DNA of 64,000 bases from positions 43,560,047-43,624,046 of the forward strand of contig CM061918.1 in NCBI GenBank assembly GCA_031002005.1, written 5' to 3'. The notes below the pieces were generated by a model. The model saw only the letters and a program-made list of their open reading frames with translations. It was not told the DNA's origin and made no database searches. A program made the position numbers and the translations under genes. Source of the stretch: Vandiemenella viatica. Its lineage: Eukaryota; Arthropoda; Insecta; Orthoptera; Morabidae. Shown here one piece after another: positions 43,725 through 56,362 of this stretch (position 1 is its first letter; each line of letters starts with the position of its first letter).

Positions 43725-44680
43725 CAAGATTAGTATTTAACTCATTGGAGTGAGGACCACTTAAGTGCGCAAAGCGTGATCCGTAATTGCCGTATTTTCT
43801 CTTTTTATTTCCTGAGACACATTCTTGCTCTATTGTGCTACCATTCTGTGACTTGGCGTAATTGATATTTGCAGAAAGAGGAGGGGTGGGTGTCTGTCTA
43901 TTTGATATATAACCCTAGTTGTAGAGATTCCAGTTCATGAGAGTTTGGAATGTCTAGTTCCTGGTGTCTAATTTGCTATTCGTCACACCATCCACATAAA
44001 TAATTACAAGAAAAAAACATTAAATTCATAATTACGACTTCAGTTTTCCAACCAAACTAGCGCTAAACGTGATTCAGAAACTCGAGTACTCATGCAGTGG
44101 AATAATCCCTAAGAGGGCGCTAATGACGTTGTCCTCGACGCGCTGTTAAGTGACAATAACAACGACAAAATCCGTCAAGGATTTCGTAGGCAGGCTGGGT
44201 ACTACACTAAATTGTCCAAATTTCCTTCAATTGTAAAAAAAATGTTAAAAAAAAAAAGAAATATTCCGTTTCAAACCACTTTTATATGATTTCATTATTC
44301 ATTTCAGTAAAGTTTACTTTCAGATGATATATACGAGTATATAAGAAATTCTAAAAAGGTTTCAGTAAAAAAAATTATAATGGTCTTAGGAAACACATTT
44401 CCAAGACATTATTTTCATAAAATATTTATTATCTGACCAACATTTTCTCTCTGTTTCCCCCATGTAGAACCTTGGTGTACGCAGTAATGCGTTTGCCTTC
44501 TACTATCAAAGTATAAACGTTCGTGTTATAGTATCTTTGTAATGTTTACTATAAACTAAATTCTACAATTTCATTACACTTTTTGGAGAGTTAATTTTTT
44601 ATGTAGTGGTTTGATAAATGTTTTCCATGAATTTTAATATATCATAAAACTGAAAAAAAATCAAATTACGTAGCCAAAGA
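43725..44680. other. No gene seen
   Basis: AT-rich, several short poly(A) runs, no domain recognised. Confidence 0.4.
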
Positions 44681-44685
44681 ACAAT

Positions 44686-44905
44686 GTGAACAAAACCAAA
44701 AAGGTGGAGTGTTTATATGTTTATAGCGTAATCTTTTATGGGTATTTCGTAAATAGGTGTTTATCTGGGATGCAGAATGATCTGTGGCGACTACCTATAT
44801 TTGATACGAATGAATCATCGTTTCTTTCCTCTTTTCCCAGTCACCAAGATACACCTAGAAACTATGAAAACTCCATTCAAATTGGTATCGTTGTTCCTGC
44901 ATAAT
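44686..44905 (+). repeat. Dispersed repeat F, copy 2
   Basis: The frame contains VYSVIFYGYFV, SGMQNDLWRLPIFDTNESSF and PSHQDT, aligning with the minus-strand frame at 11606-11884. Outside the shared stretch the two loci differ. Confidence 0.55.
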
Positions 44906-45594
44906 ACCCGCACAAAGGAACAGAGAGCTGCTTAAAGATTTACAATAGCATAGATTCCTGAAATTCTCTACGAAACATATACATCAATTTTTAACACAAA
45001 AATTTATCTGCTTAGTAACCGGGTTTGATAAATTAATGTTCCAATTATTTTCCGAAAACGATATGAGTAAAATCAGATGATCTTTAGAAGGCAACAGACA
45101 TAGCATTTTTGTTTCATTGGTTTCTGAAATAATGATGAAAATTATATTCTTCCGATAATTTTTCACAAAAGTTCCTTATTAGTTGTTACAGTAAAAAGTT
45201 TCTCTCTAGGAAAAACAGTTCCCACTATAAGAATTGTTAAACGATTAACCTTTTCAGTGTTTAATTTGCATCGCGTCTCTTAACCTTTTTAAAAGTTAGC
45301 ATTAGCCTAATTTCAAAATTTCAAGGATCGCCTATACCGTACAACACGTACTGAGCAACTAGACATGAAATCCTTTGACATGGTGATTCAGCGGTGTCTT
45401 GTAAGTACCCAATGTGCCTGAAACCCAAATTTAACACAAACTAATTTAGCGTGAACCAAATAAAGAAATTTCGCTGAGGATATATTTCTAAAATGGCAAT
45501 AAAATCCATGCATCTTGCAAGTTAGGTCCTGACCGTTTTCACATTGTGAAACGGAATATTGTCTCCTGCTAAAAAATAGATTAAGAAGAATGGA

Positions 45595-45837
45595 CAGAGC
45601 GTGGTGGGTGAACGGTTAACGTTCTGGCCTCACATTCGGGAGGACGCGGGTTAGAATCCCCGTCCGGGCATCCAGATTTGGGTTTTCCATGCTTTCCCCA
45701 AATCACTCCAGGCGAATTCCGGGATGCTTCCTTCAAAAAGGCCATGGCCGAATTCCTTCGAGTTCCTTGCCCCCAGTCCCATCCCGCCTCTAAAGACCTT
45801 AGCCGTCGACGAGGCGTAAACCAATAAGTTAAAAAAG
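45595..45837 (+). mobile_element. SINE A, full length with TSD
   Basis: AGAAGAATGGA is repeated exactly at 45584-45594 and 45838-45848. The head GTGGTGGGTGAACGGTTAAC, B-box GGGTTAGAATCCC (one change) and body are intact. The tail is GACCTTAGCCGTCGACGAGG with a short AT-rich end. Confidence 0.93.
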
Positions 45838-45849
45838 AGAAGAATGGAA

Positions 45850-46925
45850 AGACACATTTTGGTTATCATATTTGAGGATCTGTAACACAGAAATGAAATA
45901 AAAAATTGGTAAGTGGGAGTAGGGCAAGCATACCTCAGTGTTGTAGCTTTATGTTATAACCAGCTGTGAGTACGTCACCGTATTTGTAGCATCAAATATC
46001 ATTACAGTTTGACCCAACTTGGTTTTTAATACTAACTTTACCTCTATTTCAGCTTAAGGTTCTGCAAAATGTTCTGATGAGTAAGAAGAAACTTCGAAGT
46101 AGTAGGGACAGAAATTTAGAACTGACAGAGGAGATTAAAGTACTATATAGTAATTGGTCAAAGTCCAATACCGAAGTGGCCTGATGTGGCCGAAATATGA
46201 ATGTAATCGGTATTTCAAACTAAGAGTTAGCTTTGTATTTAGCTTAAATTCAAGGCCTTCAGAGAGATTTCCAAATGAGGTGCAGTGACAGCAGGTAGCG
46301 CCTGACGACGGTTCACCTGAGCAGCTGTCTTGTGCTGCGGGTGGCCTACCGCCAGGCGCCCACCGTTCTGCAACACCAGCGAATGCACATCCGCTGCAGC
46401 TTGCACATTGAAGCACCGCCGTATCAGACTCTGAAGAAAGCAACCGACACAGACCTGAACATTTTACTATAGAAATAGTAAAATTTACTGATTTATCTGC
46501 GTTTTATGAGCTTCATATTGCAGTTTCTGCATGCTCGTATTTTCTCACTAATGCTTTAGCAGATTCCAGACATAGCCCCAAGTTTAATGTGAAACGGTTG
46601 GATAGAACACGAACCCATGACTGGCTAGCCTTTCTCCTCCGGCCTAAAGAATGTACCATTTCCCACATGAAAACGCAATTCTTTTGTATTATGTACTGTA
46701 CTTACTCCTCTCTCAGTTAGGTTGTGACATAGTTTCTATCACTCTTTGTCTCTTGCTTCTGCTTATTTTTCTTCGTTCACTTTTTTTTTTTTTTTTTTTT
46801 GTAGCACTTGTTCCACCCAGTCTTCTCAAATTTTAATAATGCGCTATTGTCTTCTGTTCTATTCCGCCGTTGATTCCTTTCTTCATCTTCATCTTCTGTC
46901 GTTTATGATTTTTTTTGTCTTCTTT
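45850..46925. other. No gene seen
   Basis: Contains a GC-richer patch at 46260-46440 with an open minus-strand frame of no recognisable family, and a T18 run near 46783. Confidence 0.4.
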
Positions 46926-46932
46926 ATGTAAG

Positions 46933-47952
46933 GGAGTGTACATAAACTACATCCCGACGCATGTCTTGGCTTTTGCACCCCCCCCCCTCGCTTGTGGCAC
47001 CCAGCCTTCTTCCCAACTAATTACAGAAGACATTCGTGCTGTTTTCTAATAACAAACTATCGTTAATTTTGCGAGTATGATGAATAGGACAACTGATACT
47101 TGGGTTATGAACTTTCTATATTTATAAATATTCTGAATGAAATGTTAACATTGAAAACTCCTACAAATGATCAATTATTGGGAAAAATCTCTTTCTAAGG
47201 CCCAGTCAGCGATTCTTTTCTTTCTGACCTGTTACTAAAAGCACTTTTTCTCACTATGATTGTTCATTAATTATATCTGCCACATACAAAAACTAAGAAG
47301 AGCTGCATTTTTTGTTTCCTTTTGCTGCAGTTCTGTCACCTTTCTTTCTACTTTACCAGGAATGATTCTTTCATCTGTTTAAAACATTGCTATAAATCGT
47401 TGGAAAAACATTTTCAATTAGCCTTGAATTGTTTATTTTACACCGTCACTTCACAGCACGCTTTGAACTTCAATTAACTCTTCAGCGAGTTAAAATTGGT
47501 CTGAAATTTACTTGACGGAACAAAATTAAAATTATCTTATCAACGGTCATACTCAGAGTCTCAAAATTAACACAGCTTTATTTCAAACCGCCAAAAAATA
47601 CTAACTGTCACTGTTTTTGAAAATCGCGGATGACATCTACAAGCGAATTTGAGTCTAGATACGGCATATCAAATGTTTTTCGAATCGTAATGCGCCGGCC
47701 GCGTGCAGCCCAACGCTATGACTACAAGTCACACGCATGCGCAGCACTGTCAGTATACATGATATCTGAATTACATACGGAGATATTTTAATGATACAAA
47801 TAAATATCCACATGCTGTCGTGTGTTTTGTACCTTATTTTAATTGTGATAAATAATTTGACACGTTCTCCTCCACTTAGTTCAGAGCAACTTTCTGCCAC
47901 CCCCCCTCCCCCCTTTTCCCTAGGTCAAGTCACATAGTTTATGAACACGCTC
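46933..47952. mobile_element. Harbinger-like element, ~1-kb copy
   Basis: GGGAGTGTACATAAACTACA at the left and the reverse complement AGAGCGTGTTCATAAACTAT at the right are inverted repeats. Internal TGCTGTCGTGTGTTTTGTAC, CTTATTTTAATTGTGA matches the 20.2-kb MITE (TGCTGTTGTGTGGTCTGTGC). Longer than that MITE, so possibly closer to a parental element, but no transposase frame is visible. The 3-bp TSD is not clean here (TAA against TTA/TAT). Confidence 0.65.
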
Positions 47953-47959
47953 TTATATC

Positions 47960-48280
47960 TATTTCTGCTCTCTGCTCTCTTGTCTCCGATTGATATCTTA
48001 GAAGAGAAATTTTGAGGTAATAAGAATGCGGGGCACAACGGCAAACGATATATCACGTTGTGCAAGAGTATTTCTCAAAAGCGTATGCCGGCCAATTTAG
48101 TGATTTCCTGAACGTAAATGACACTGCTGTTCATTGTATTTTCAGAATATACATAGAATTGTAATATTCACTGTTGTTTGATCTTTTACAAATACTTTAT
48201 ATTATATCGTGTGCCGAATTGTGATTTGTATTAATAACATTCGCTTAGTAACAATCTCATAATTCAGATTTTTTTTTTAT
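47960..48280. other. No gene seen
   Basis: AT-rich, nothing recognised. Confidence 0.4.
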
Positions 48281-48284
48281 TTTT

Positions 48285-48350
48285 GCTTACGATTTTACGC
48301 GTCGTTGACATCGATATCATTAGAGGTGTGAAATGACTGGGAGCGATATA
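48285..48350 (-). mobile_element. SINE A tail fragment
   Basis: TTTTACGCGTCGTTGACATC, GATATCATTAGAGGTGTGAA matches only the 3' tail of SINE A in reverse. Confidence 0.55.
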
Positions 48351-48859
48351 ACATAGATATATTCTACATTTGACGTTACATGTTTTTCTTTTATTCACCC
48401 GACATTGTTTAGCTGTTGTAAATGTTTCGTTTCCTCACTACAGAATATTCTCTACACTTTTCACAGACATTTTTTTGTACTATCGAAAACAACGGCAAGG
48501 TGTCTAGATAAATTTCCACCTACAAGGCTTTCCGTTCAGCACATAATGTCAGATATTCTGTAGGAATGAATTCGCCAAGGCAACAGCAATTCCAATTGCG
48601 CATTTCAGACATTTCAAACATGAGACTTCTTCATCCAGTTTCGTAACCCCTGAATAAAATTCTTTTCGATTATTTGTTTTTACTTTGAATCCCTCTTTCA
48701 TATATTATTTTAAATTCATGACGGCTTTTTCAGTCACATATCTGTTTTAGGGATGAACATTTCAATGTCATATTACTTTTCAAAAAGTTGTCGCAGTAAA
48801 TTTTTGTTATCCTACTGTTTTCTGTAATTAGTTACCATTTTATTGTTATAATGGATTCT

Positions 48860-49080
48860 CCGTTCGGGATGGTCATTAAAGTGGGAAGAGAACTTTGGGC
48901 AAGGTACGGGACGCAAATGGGTAATTTCATTTACAGAGGAAACGTTTAGGCATTCGGCTGCATTGATTTTCAGAAACTATAGAAAACCGAAATGCTGTTG
49001 TCCAAATCGGGGATCGAACCTGCAGCCTCCAGGATTAGTGGTCCGATCGTTAATTCTCACACCAGTTTTGGTGCTCCCCG
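48860..49080 (-). mobile_element. SINE A copy, degenerate
   Basis: Reverse orientation with CATTCGGCTGCATTGATTTT, CGGGGATCGAACCTGCAGCC B-box and a head near 49060. Strongly diverged. Confidence 0.6.
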
Positions 49081-49160
49081 AGATCAAAACGTTGTTTTCG
49101 GAAACCGTTCTTCCACACATGTCTGTATAATTAGTGTACTCTCAGTAAAAATCAGTGCAT

Positions 49161-49390
49161 TGATGCGCCGCTCACTGGACAGGGAGGTACAACGGGGCCT
49201 GGCACGAGCCCAGGGCTAGGCGCACCGCCCGACCTGACTGACGTTTTTAGGCGATTTTCCTCAGTCATCAAGGAGAATGCCGGGATAGTCCCCAATCTCC
49301 GCCTCATAAACTACACATTTCACATGCAAAAAATACATTTATCACACACGAAACATAGCTACACATTTCACAGATAGGTGGCAACACTCA
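49161..49390 (+). repeat. Repeat family E, copy 3
   Basis: GCTCACTGGACAGGGAGGTA, CAACGGGGCCTGGCACGAGC, a GACTGACGTTTTTAGGCGAT core and AACTACACATTTCACATGC, then TTTCACAGATAGGTGGCAAC, mirror the minus-strand copies at 3822 and 14448. Confidence 0.65.
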
Positions 49391-49394
49391 AGAG

Positions 49395-49900
49395 GAAAAA
49401 GAAAAAACCGAATCCTTATGCATTAAGTCATTTATCCGCGGGTCTATCACATTTTCATTACTTGTGCACGCTTGAAGTTTTTTATTTGTAACTTTGCACT
49501 GGTGCTTTTCAATAAACTTAACACGATTATAACGGGAAATTTTTGCATAGAGTGAGGGTGAAAATAGCTCTAATGGAGTTAGCGAGTTAGGGATAAATTC
49601 GGTTTACTAATATTCATACGTATGAAACGAAAGGTAGGAACACCAAAATCTTTAGATATTTCTTTTTATTCTACTATTTGCACCTGCTTTTAAAAAAAAA
49701 TTAAACATAAAAAATGAATTTTTTCTCTATCTTTATATCAAAATTTACACTTGAAGATTATAGTTTTCACAAAATAATGGAACGAATAATTCGAAAAAAT
49801 CTGATATTTCAGCAGCTAACTTTTTCATCAAAAAATTGTAATTATTATTCTATTCAGAATTTCATAAATCTGATTGTAAATACCTTTAAAACATTTCATA
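49395..49900. other. No gene seen
   Basis: AT-rich, short frames only. Confidence 0.4.
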
Positions 49901-49904
49901 AAAA

Positions 49905-50050
49905 ATGTTTGAAAATATTTTCAGGCTCACTACAATTTATCAAATTCATTTGATTGTGTGTTTAATTTATAAATATAGAAATGTTTGAAAATTTTTCAGA
50001 CTCACTACAATTTATCCAATTCATTTGATTGTGTTTTTAATTTATAAATA
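49905..50050 (+). repeat. Tandem duplication, ~74-bp unit
   Basis: AAATGTTTGAAAAT(A)TTTTCAG and CTCACTACAATTTAT, TCATTTGATTGTG, TTTAATTTATAAATA occur twice with three or four differences. Confidence 0.88.
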
Positions 50051-50054
50051 CCTT

Positions 50055-50780
50055 ATGAAATACAATTGTTTCATACTAACATACTTAAATTTAAAGCATT
50101 GTGTATATACGCAACTAACAGCGAAAGTAATTTTCAAATGACGGATTCATTAAAAAAAAAAAAAAAGTGGTAACCTGGCTCTACGCTGCGTCACTGCCTC
50201 GTAGAATTGATAATCAAAATCAGTAGTTTTGTTTTTAGACAAGTCTTTGCCAGACAACTAGAGCCTGCGTTAAATCCCCGACGTACTTTTACAAAATCAG
50301 TAGCAGTTAATGCTTCATGGAATATGTGTAAACTGTCTACAGGCGTAGCCATGACACTTTGCTCTCAACTCTGTTAATTCAACGCACAGACCATGCTGTC
50401 CCCTGTCCACTCTGAGCTGGCGGTTCAAGGTCATGTCCTGTCCCCGTCCTCTCCCTTCCTAGCTCTCCAAGCTGACGGTTGTGTCCGGATAGCCGAATGG
50501 CAAATTTCCCCTCCACATGTAGCAGTAAGGGCAGCGGAGCAGGAATAGAGCAGACTGAACGGGCTGTAGCAGGCATCTATTTCCTCTGTATATTTAGAGA
50601 TACATCTGCAGGGTATATTTATTACACTCGCTCTGGAATCCATAGTATCATTTCATTGGACGAAAATTTTAAATAAATAATCTTTTATATTACTTAAAAT
50701 GGCGCAGTTCATACAATCTGTTTGTTTGACATACACTTGGGTGGTCACTTTAGCTCAAGTAGAAAAAAGTCTTGGTAGAG
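50055..50780. other. No gene seen
   Basis: Moderately GC-rich at 50350-50560 with opposing short frames; no domain recognised. Confidence 0.4.
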
Positions 50781-50792
50781 GTGACTGCTACC

Positions 50793-51030
50793 GAGAGTGG
50801 TAGGTGATTGGTTAAGGCTCTGGCCTCGCATTCGGGAGGACGCCAGTTCGAATCTCCGTGTGGGCATCCAGATTTGGGTTTTCCATGGTTTCTCCAAATC
50901 ACTCCGGGCGAATACGGGGATGTTTCCTTCACAAGGCCATGGCTGAATTCCTTCCAGTTCCTTGTCCCCAGCCCCATCCCGCCTCTAATGGCCACGACAT
51001 GGTGTAAACCATAAGTAAAAAATAAAAAAT
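50793..51030 (+). mobile_element. SINE A, full length with TSD
   Basis: TGACTGCTACC (50782-50792) and TGACTGCTTCC (51031-51041) flank the copy with one mismatch. Head GTGGTAGGTGATTGGTTAAG, B-box CAGTTCGAATCTCCG, body and tail are all recognisable. Confidence 0.9.
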
Positions 51031-51207
51031 TGACTGCTTCCTACGAGGCCGGAAAAGGACTCAGAGTATCCCGAAGAAGAGACCAGGAAAAGCAACCCGA
51101 AGACACGTTCTTCGGGACGTCTGTTTATGTATTTATTGTGCAGCTTCATACAAGAATAACAATACAAGTAAAAATATCAACAAGTAATATTATGTAGAGC
51201 GTTCTGG

Positions 51208-51228
51208 TAGCTCAGTGGTACAGTTCGC
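51208..51228 (+). promoter_or_regulatory. tRNA-like A-box in LINE 5' UTR
   Basis: GGTAGCTCAGTGGTACAG matches the D-arm and A-box consensus of a tRNA (TAGCTCAGTGG). No good B-box follows at the normal distance; GAGGTTCAGTGAG near 51275 is a poor candidate. It could derive from a tRNA or SINE capture, or act as an internal promoter. Confidence 0.4.
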
Positions 51229-51326
51229 ATCGAGCCGCCGTCGCGTGCGGTTGCTCGATACTTTCCTCAAGCGAGGTTCAGTGAGTGTATCAGTGAAAAC
51301 TTAGCTTGTGGTTTACGATAGTGAAA

Positions 51327-52713
51327 ATGGAATCGACGATACGGAAGAATACACTGAAATTTGCGTTCGACGCGAAGGAGACAAGACCACGTGCATATGA
51401 CTTCCATGAATGGCTGTATGAAAAATTCGACTTGACAGACGCAGATGTATACGGAATCCAAATGGACTTCTTGACTTATGCAGTATACGTTAAAATGACA
51501 AATGACAACTTGTGCAATACTATCGTAGAGAAAACTGGAGGGAAAGCCGACTACCAGAACCCAGATGGAACTGTAAGTACCGTATATATAAGCCACGCAG
51601 GGCTGGGGCTACGATCAGTAAGAGTCTTTAATGTACCATTTGAAATTAGTAATGCTAGTGTAACGGCAGCAATCCGAAACTATGGTGAAATAATAACGGC
51701 GACCGACGAAAAATGGAGCCCTAAGTTCAGATTCCAAGCAAACAACGGCATACGGTGTGTGAAAATTGATTTAAAAAAACATATACCTTCCCTATATAAT
51801 GATACAGGGTTTCAAAGCATTAATAATATATGAGGGACAACCGCGCACATGCTCTGTTTGCAATGAACCTGGACATCTAAGATCTGAGTGTACAAAACGC
51901 CGACCATTACAACTTCCAAGAGTAAAATTGTCAACATCAGAAACTATAACAGCAAATGCTACAATCGCGGAAGCGAGTAAGGGAAGTAGCAACACAGCGT
52001 CTTATGCAGAAGCCACGGCACAAGTCAACAGTGTAAACATAGGCCACACTGTAACATCAGCATGTGAGCCACATACAGAAACGTTGGAAAACACGGAAAT
52101 CATGGAGATCGATGTAGAGGACAACTCGGAACAGCTCGGCGGTAAACAGGAAACACAAGCCGAAAAATCTGGACAAGAAGAAGAAGAAAACGAAGAACAA
52201 GAACCGGAACAGAAATTACATGAAAAAGAAATAGAAGAAGAGAGTATCCCAGAACATGTCATACACATAGAAACATTTACAAATAAAACAACTCACCAGG
52301 CAGAAGAAGATTCCGAAACAAAACAACGGATTGAAATGCACAGCTCAACGATCAATAACAAAGCCGAGAAAGAAATAAGCGAGAAGAGAATAACAAGACA
52401 ATCTAGCAGAAGTGCAAATAAGGATGGTGCCAATACCGCAAGTCAATACATAGCAAAAAACGCCGAGCTCTCAGTGAACGACTTGAAAACAACGGCAAAC
52501 CAGTAAAAAAGAATAGCAGAGAAAGTAGAACGAACAACAAATAACGCCAAATCAGGACAAGAAGAAGAAGAAGAAGAAACAACCAAAGTTAGAATTGGAC
52601 AAGACACACCAAAATACGTAAACGATCAGAAGATAAGAGAAGAAGATAAACCAAAACTCCTCAGTAAAGACAGCTGGTACGAGGAAGTAATGGAGGGATC
52701 TGATGAGACGTAA
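51327..52713 (+). pseudogene. LINE ORF1, gag-like with CCHC zinc knuckle
   Basis: ATG at 51327 opens a frame to 51833 (MESTIRKNTLKFAFDAKETR onward), in which a nucleic-acid-binding domain is expected. A -1-type shift near 51800-51830 moves to the frame carrying the zinc knuckle CSVCNEPGHLRSEC (C-x2-C-x4-H-x4-C), then a long acidic, Glu/Lys/Gln-rich tail. A TAA at 52504-52506 interrupts that tail, which otherwise continues in frame to TAA at 52711. ORF1 proteins coat LINE RNA. The gap to ORF2 is 8 nt, suggesting coupled or reinitiated translation in the intact element. Confidence 0.82.
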
Positions 52714-52721
52714 AATAACCA

Positions 52722-55700
52722 ATGACAAGCAATCAAAGTTATAGCATTGCAACTATAAATATGAACAGAGTAATTACGCCATTCAAAATAAAATGCCTAG
52801 CGGATTATATTAAACAAAACAGTATTGACATCGCAATGTTACAAGAAGTGACTTTTACGGAACTAAACATCCCTGGATACGATGGAATAATCAACTACTC
52901 CAAAGAAACCAACACGGGAACGGCCCTCGTGATTAGAGAGGGAATTGAGGACGGTTAGTACAGAAACATTAACAAACGGCAGGGCCATTGCAACTACAAT
53001 AAATAACACGCGAATAATTAATGTTTACGCCCCCTCTGGCAATAATAATCGAGCCCAAAGAGCACACTTCTACAAAACAGAGCTACCCTATCTCCTGCGA
53101 AATACCACAGGTGCAATAATAATGGGAGGTGACTTTAATTGTGTACTAAGCCAAAAAGATCAAACCCCAAATTTCAATGGGTGCAGGGAGCTGACTAACC
53201 TCATTCGAGGGATGGACTTTCACGACGCTTGGGAATGCATTCACGGAAATGCCAAAGCCTACACATATGTCTCAAACAACTCGGCAAGCCGACTCGACAG
53301 GATCTACGTAACGGAGACCCTCCGAACCAAAACAACCAGTGCAAACATTTTTCCTCTAAGCTTTTCAGATCACAACAGTATGCAATGTATTGTCAACATG
53401 CAGAGGCAGCCAGTTAGCAGAGGCAAAGGATTCTGGAAATGTAACATCTCTATGCTTGAAGACCCGGCGCTAGACGAAGAAATCAAAAGTGTCTGGGACG
53501 AATGTCTAAAAAACTGTAAAAAATATAAAAGCACACTATCTTGGTGGGTTGAACATGTGAAACCAAAACTAAAACGAACCTTAATCTCCTGGGGGACACA
53601 AAGAACTATTGGATGAAGGGCACAATTGAGTATTATTACAGATGCATCAAGGAATTATACCAAGAGCCCACCATAACTGTCGATACTAATATAAAAATAA
53701 AAAAATACAAAGCAAAGATCCTATCATTACAAAATATGCAAGCAAACAAACTTCTGACAACTTCAAAACCGACTGACGTCGCAACCAAAGAAACGGCAGC
53801 CTTGTACCACCTTATAAGGAGCACAAAAAGGAGTAAAAAACTTTAATAACCAATATAATTAAAGAAAATGGTGAAAACATCAAGGACGGAAGAGATATAA
53901 TTAAAGAAATTACCACGCATTATAAAAATATTTTTAAGTCAACTCCAACTAGTACGGCGGCAATCTCCGATTTAATATCCAACTCAAGTAACACAGCAAG
54001 TGTGGAAGAATCAGCAACTCTAACAAGAATTTTTGACCAGGATGAAATTCATACATCGATAAACAAAGCAGCAAGAGGGAAATCCCAGGACCGGATGGGT
54101 TACCATAGAATTTTATATTCATTACTGGCCCATGCTAAGAAATAAGTTAACAGAGATTCTAAACGACTTATGGACAGAGGATAATCTTCCCACCGCCTTC
54201 ACAGAGGGCATCATAGTGCTAGTACCCAAAGGCAACCAGATCAAAAAATCAATGAAATACGACCAATAACTTTGTTAAATTCAGACTTTAAAATACTAAC
54301 GAGAATCCTCAAAACTAGACTGGAACCCCTCATGGAGAAAATCTTAGGACCTCATCAAACCAGTGCTATTCCCGGACGTAGCATCTTAATACTGTGTGCG
54401 AATACCGTGATATTATCAGCATAACGCAGAAAAACAAACGCCATCAGCTCTACTATTCCTCGATTTTGAAAAAGCTTTTGACCGAATTGAACATAATTAC
54501 CTCTTAAAAATCATGGAACATAAAGGATTTGGCTCCCCATTCGTGGAAGTAATAAAGAAAATAATTACAAACACACATTCAAAACTTCTTATAAACGGAC
54601 ACCTGTCAGCGCCCGTCAAGATAGAAAGATCGATAAGACAAGGATGCCCGCTATCAATGATCCTGTACGCACTGGCAACGGAACCCCTGCTTGAGAAATG
54701 TCACCAAAATTTAACAGGCATTAATCTAAACGGATACAAATTTACATGCAGAGGATACGCAGACGACATTTGTATAGCCGAAACTTCAGCGGAGGACATC
54801 CAAAAAAACGTGGGAAATAATCACAACGTTCACGGAAGCAACAGGCGCAAAACTTAACCCAAAGAAAACAGCACTGCTCCAAATAAGTGGAGCAGAGATC
54901 CCACCTCCAACAGACATCTGGTACGAGCAAGTAGAAGAACATAAGGACATTAGGCATTGTTTTTCAAAAGAACATTATGAAAACAATAACTAAAAACTGG
55001 CTCATAACACTACCAAAAATTAGGGCTGTTATAAACATGCACTGTGATAGAGATCTGGATGCAATACAGAAGGCTAAAATCGTACAAGTATCTTTATTGA
55101 GTAAAATGGTCTACATCGCCCAAGTACTGCCGATACCCGACACAATTGCAGATCGGATACAGAATCTGCTCGGGTGGTTCGCAAGCAGGGGTAAGATCTT
55201 CAAAACAGCGTTCAAAACAATGACTCTACCCCTAGGAAAAGGAGGCATAGGAATGATAAGCGTACGCGAAAGATGCTGCGCATTATTCCTCAAAAGAACC
55301 ATAACGACAGCGGAAAATGACCCAAACGGCCCAACAAATAACTTGATTAAAGAAACAAAACCAGTCACTGAGGAAATACCTTTCAACATGGCCGCGATAA
55401 AGTTCAACTTACCACATATGAGAAAATTTCACCTAGAAACAACTTATGCAAAAACCAAAGGATGCACCCTGTACAACAAGACAACAAAAGAAATCTACAA
55501 AATAATCAACACAACTAACCACAGAAATAAAATCGAAATTAAAAATCCACAATACAACTGGAGCAACATCTGGAAAAATATAACGAATAAAACTCTAAAC
55601 ACTAAAACACAATCCTTGTGGTATGACGTCGTAAATGAAAAAATCTCAACCAACAGAAGACTTTACGAAATACATCTATCCCCGAATGACAGATGCAGAA

Positions 55701-56050
55701 ATTGCGGAAATACTGACACCCTGATACACAGAATAACGTGTAACCAAAACCAGATAATATGGAATTGGGCAAGAAGAAGAATAGCCTTCCTTGACAGAAC
55801 ATCACCTTTAACCGTGAGCATCCAGGAAATACTGAAACCTGAGAAAAAGAGATATCCTGAAACGAAACACAACACGGTACAATGGATACTAGGCAATACC
55901 CTAACTTATATGCTACAAACGGAAAAGAGTACTTACGACGAATATATAGCATATATGAATACTATATATTTCGAAATTATCCAAACTCAAAATTATAAAA
56001 AAGACTTCGCACGGATGCTCGATATAATAATGACAGAATCATTCCAATGA
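52722..56050 (+). pseudogene. LINE ORF2: APE endonuclease, reverse transcriptase, zinc knuckle (broken)
   Basis: Starts at ATG 52722 (MTSNQSYSIATINMNRV). APE-type endonuclease motifs are MLQEVTF, GGDFNCVL, SRLDRIYV and FSDHNSM. A frameshift near 52950 splits the domain. RT parts are DFEKAFDRIEHNYLL (near 54463), RQGCPLSMILYALATEPLL and the YADD catalytic box (near 54757), with stops and shifts between 53850 and 54970. The C-terminal part is open at 54977-56050 and contains the CRNCGNTDTLIHRITC zinc-binding motif (C-x2-C-x7-H-x4-C). In a live element it nicks target DNA and primes reverse transcription of its RNA. Confidence 0.87.
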
Positions 56051-56362
56051 TCACAATTTAACCAAATAAAACTGTTTATAAACCCCGCCTAGACCTAAAG
56101 AGAGACTTTTTGAATCAAAGGCACGAGGGGAACCTAACTGTACCAAATATTCAAATCATAAAGAACCTCAAAAAAACAAAACATCCAACTGATGGAAAAT
56201 ACCACTAATAAATACAAATAAGGAAAAGCATTGAAACAAAAATTTTATTATAAAAAGGTTTAGAGCCAGGCAAAGAGCCAACCACTGGCGAGCGAAAGGC
56301 AGGGCTTGAAGGGGAGGAAGGAGGCCCAAAAAAAATTTCAAAAAAAATAAAAAAAAAAAAAA

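Larger units (their letters stand above)
51195..56362 (+). mobile_element. L1/Tx1-like LINE, near full length, inactive
   Basis: Order: 5' UTR with a tRNA-like A-box, ORF1 (51327-52713), ORF2 (52722-56050), a ~300-bp 3' UTR and A-rich tail. The DFEKAFDR and RLDRIYV signatures point to the L1/Tx1 group rather than jockey or R1. Several frameshifts and stops make it inactive. No TSD was identified. A SINE B lies right after the A-rich tail. Confidence 0.88.

Noticed and set aside
50379..50676. Short opposing frames in a GC-richer patch
   Set aside because: Each is about 65-70 codons, mutually overlapping, with no recognisable family.
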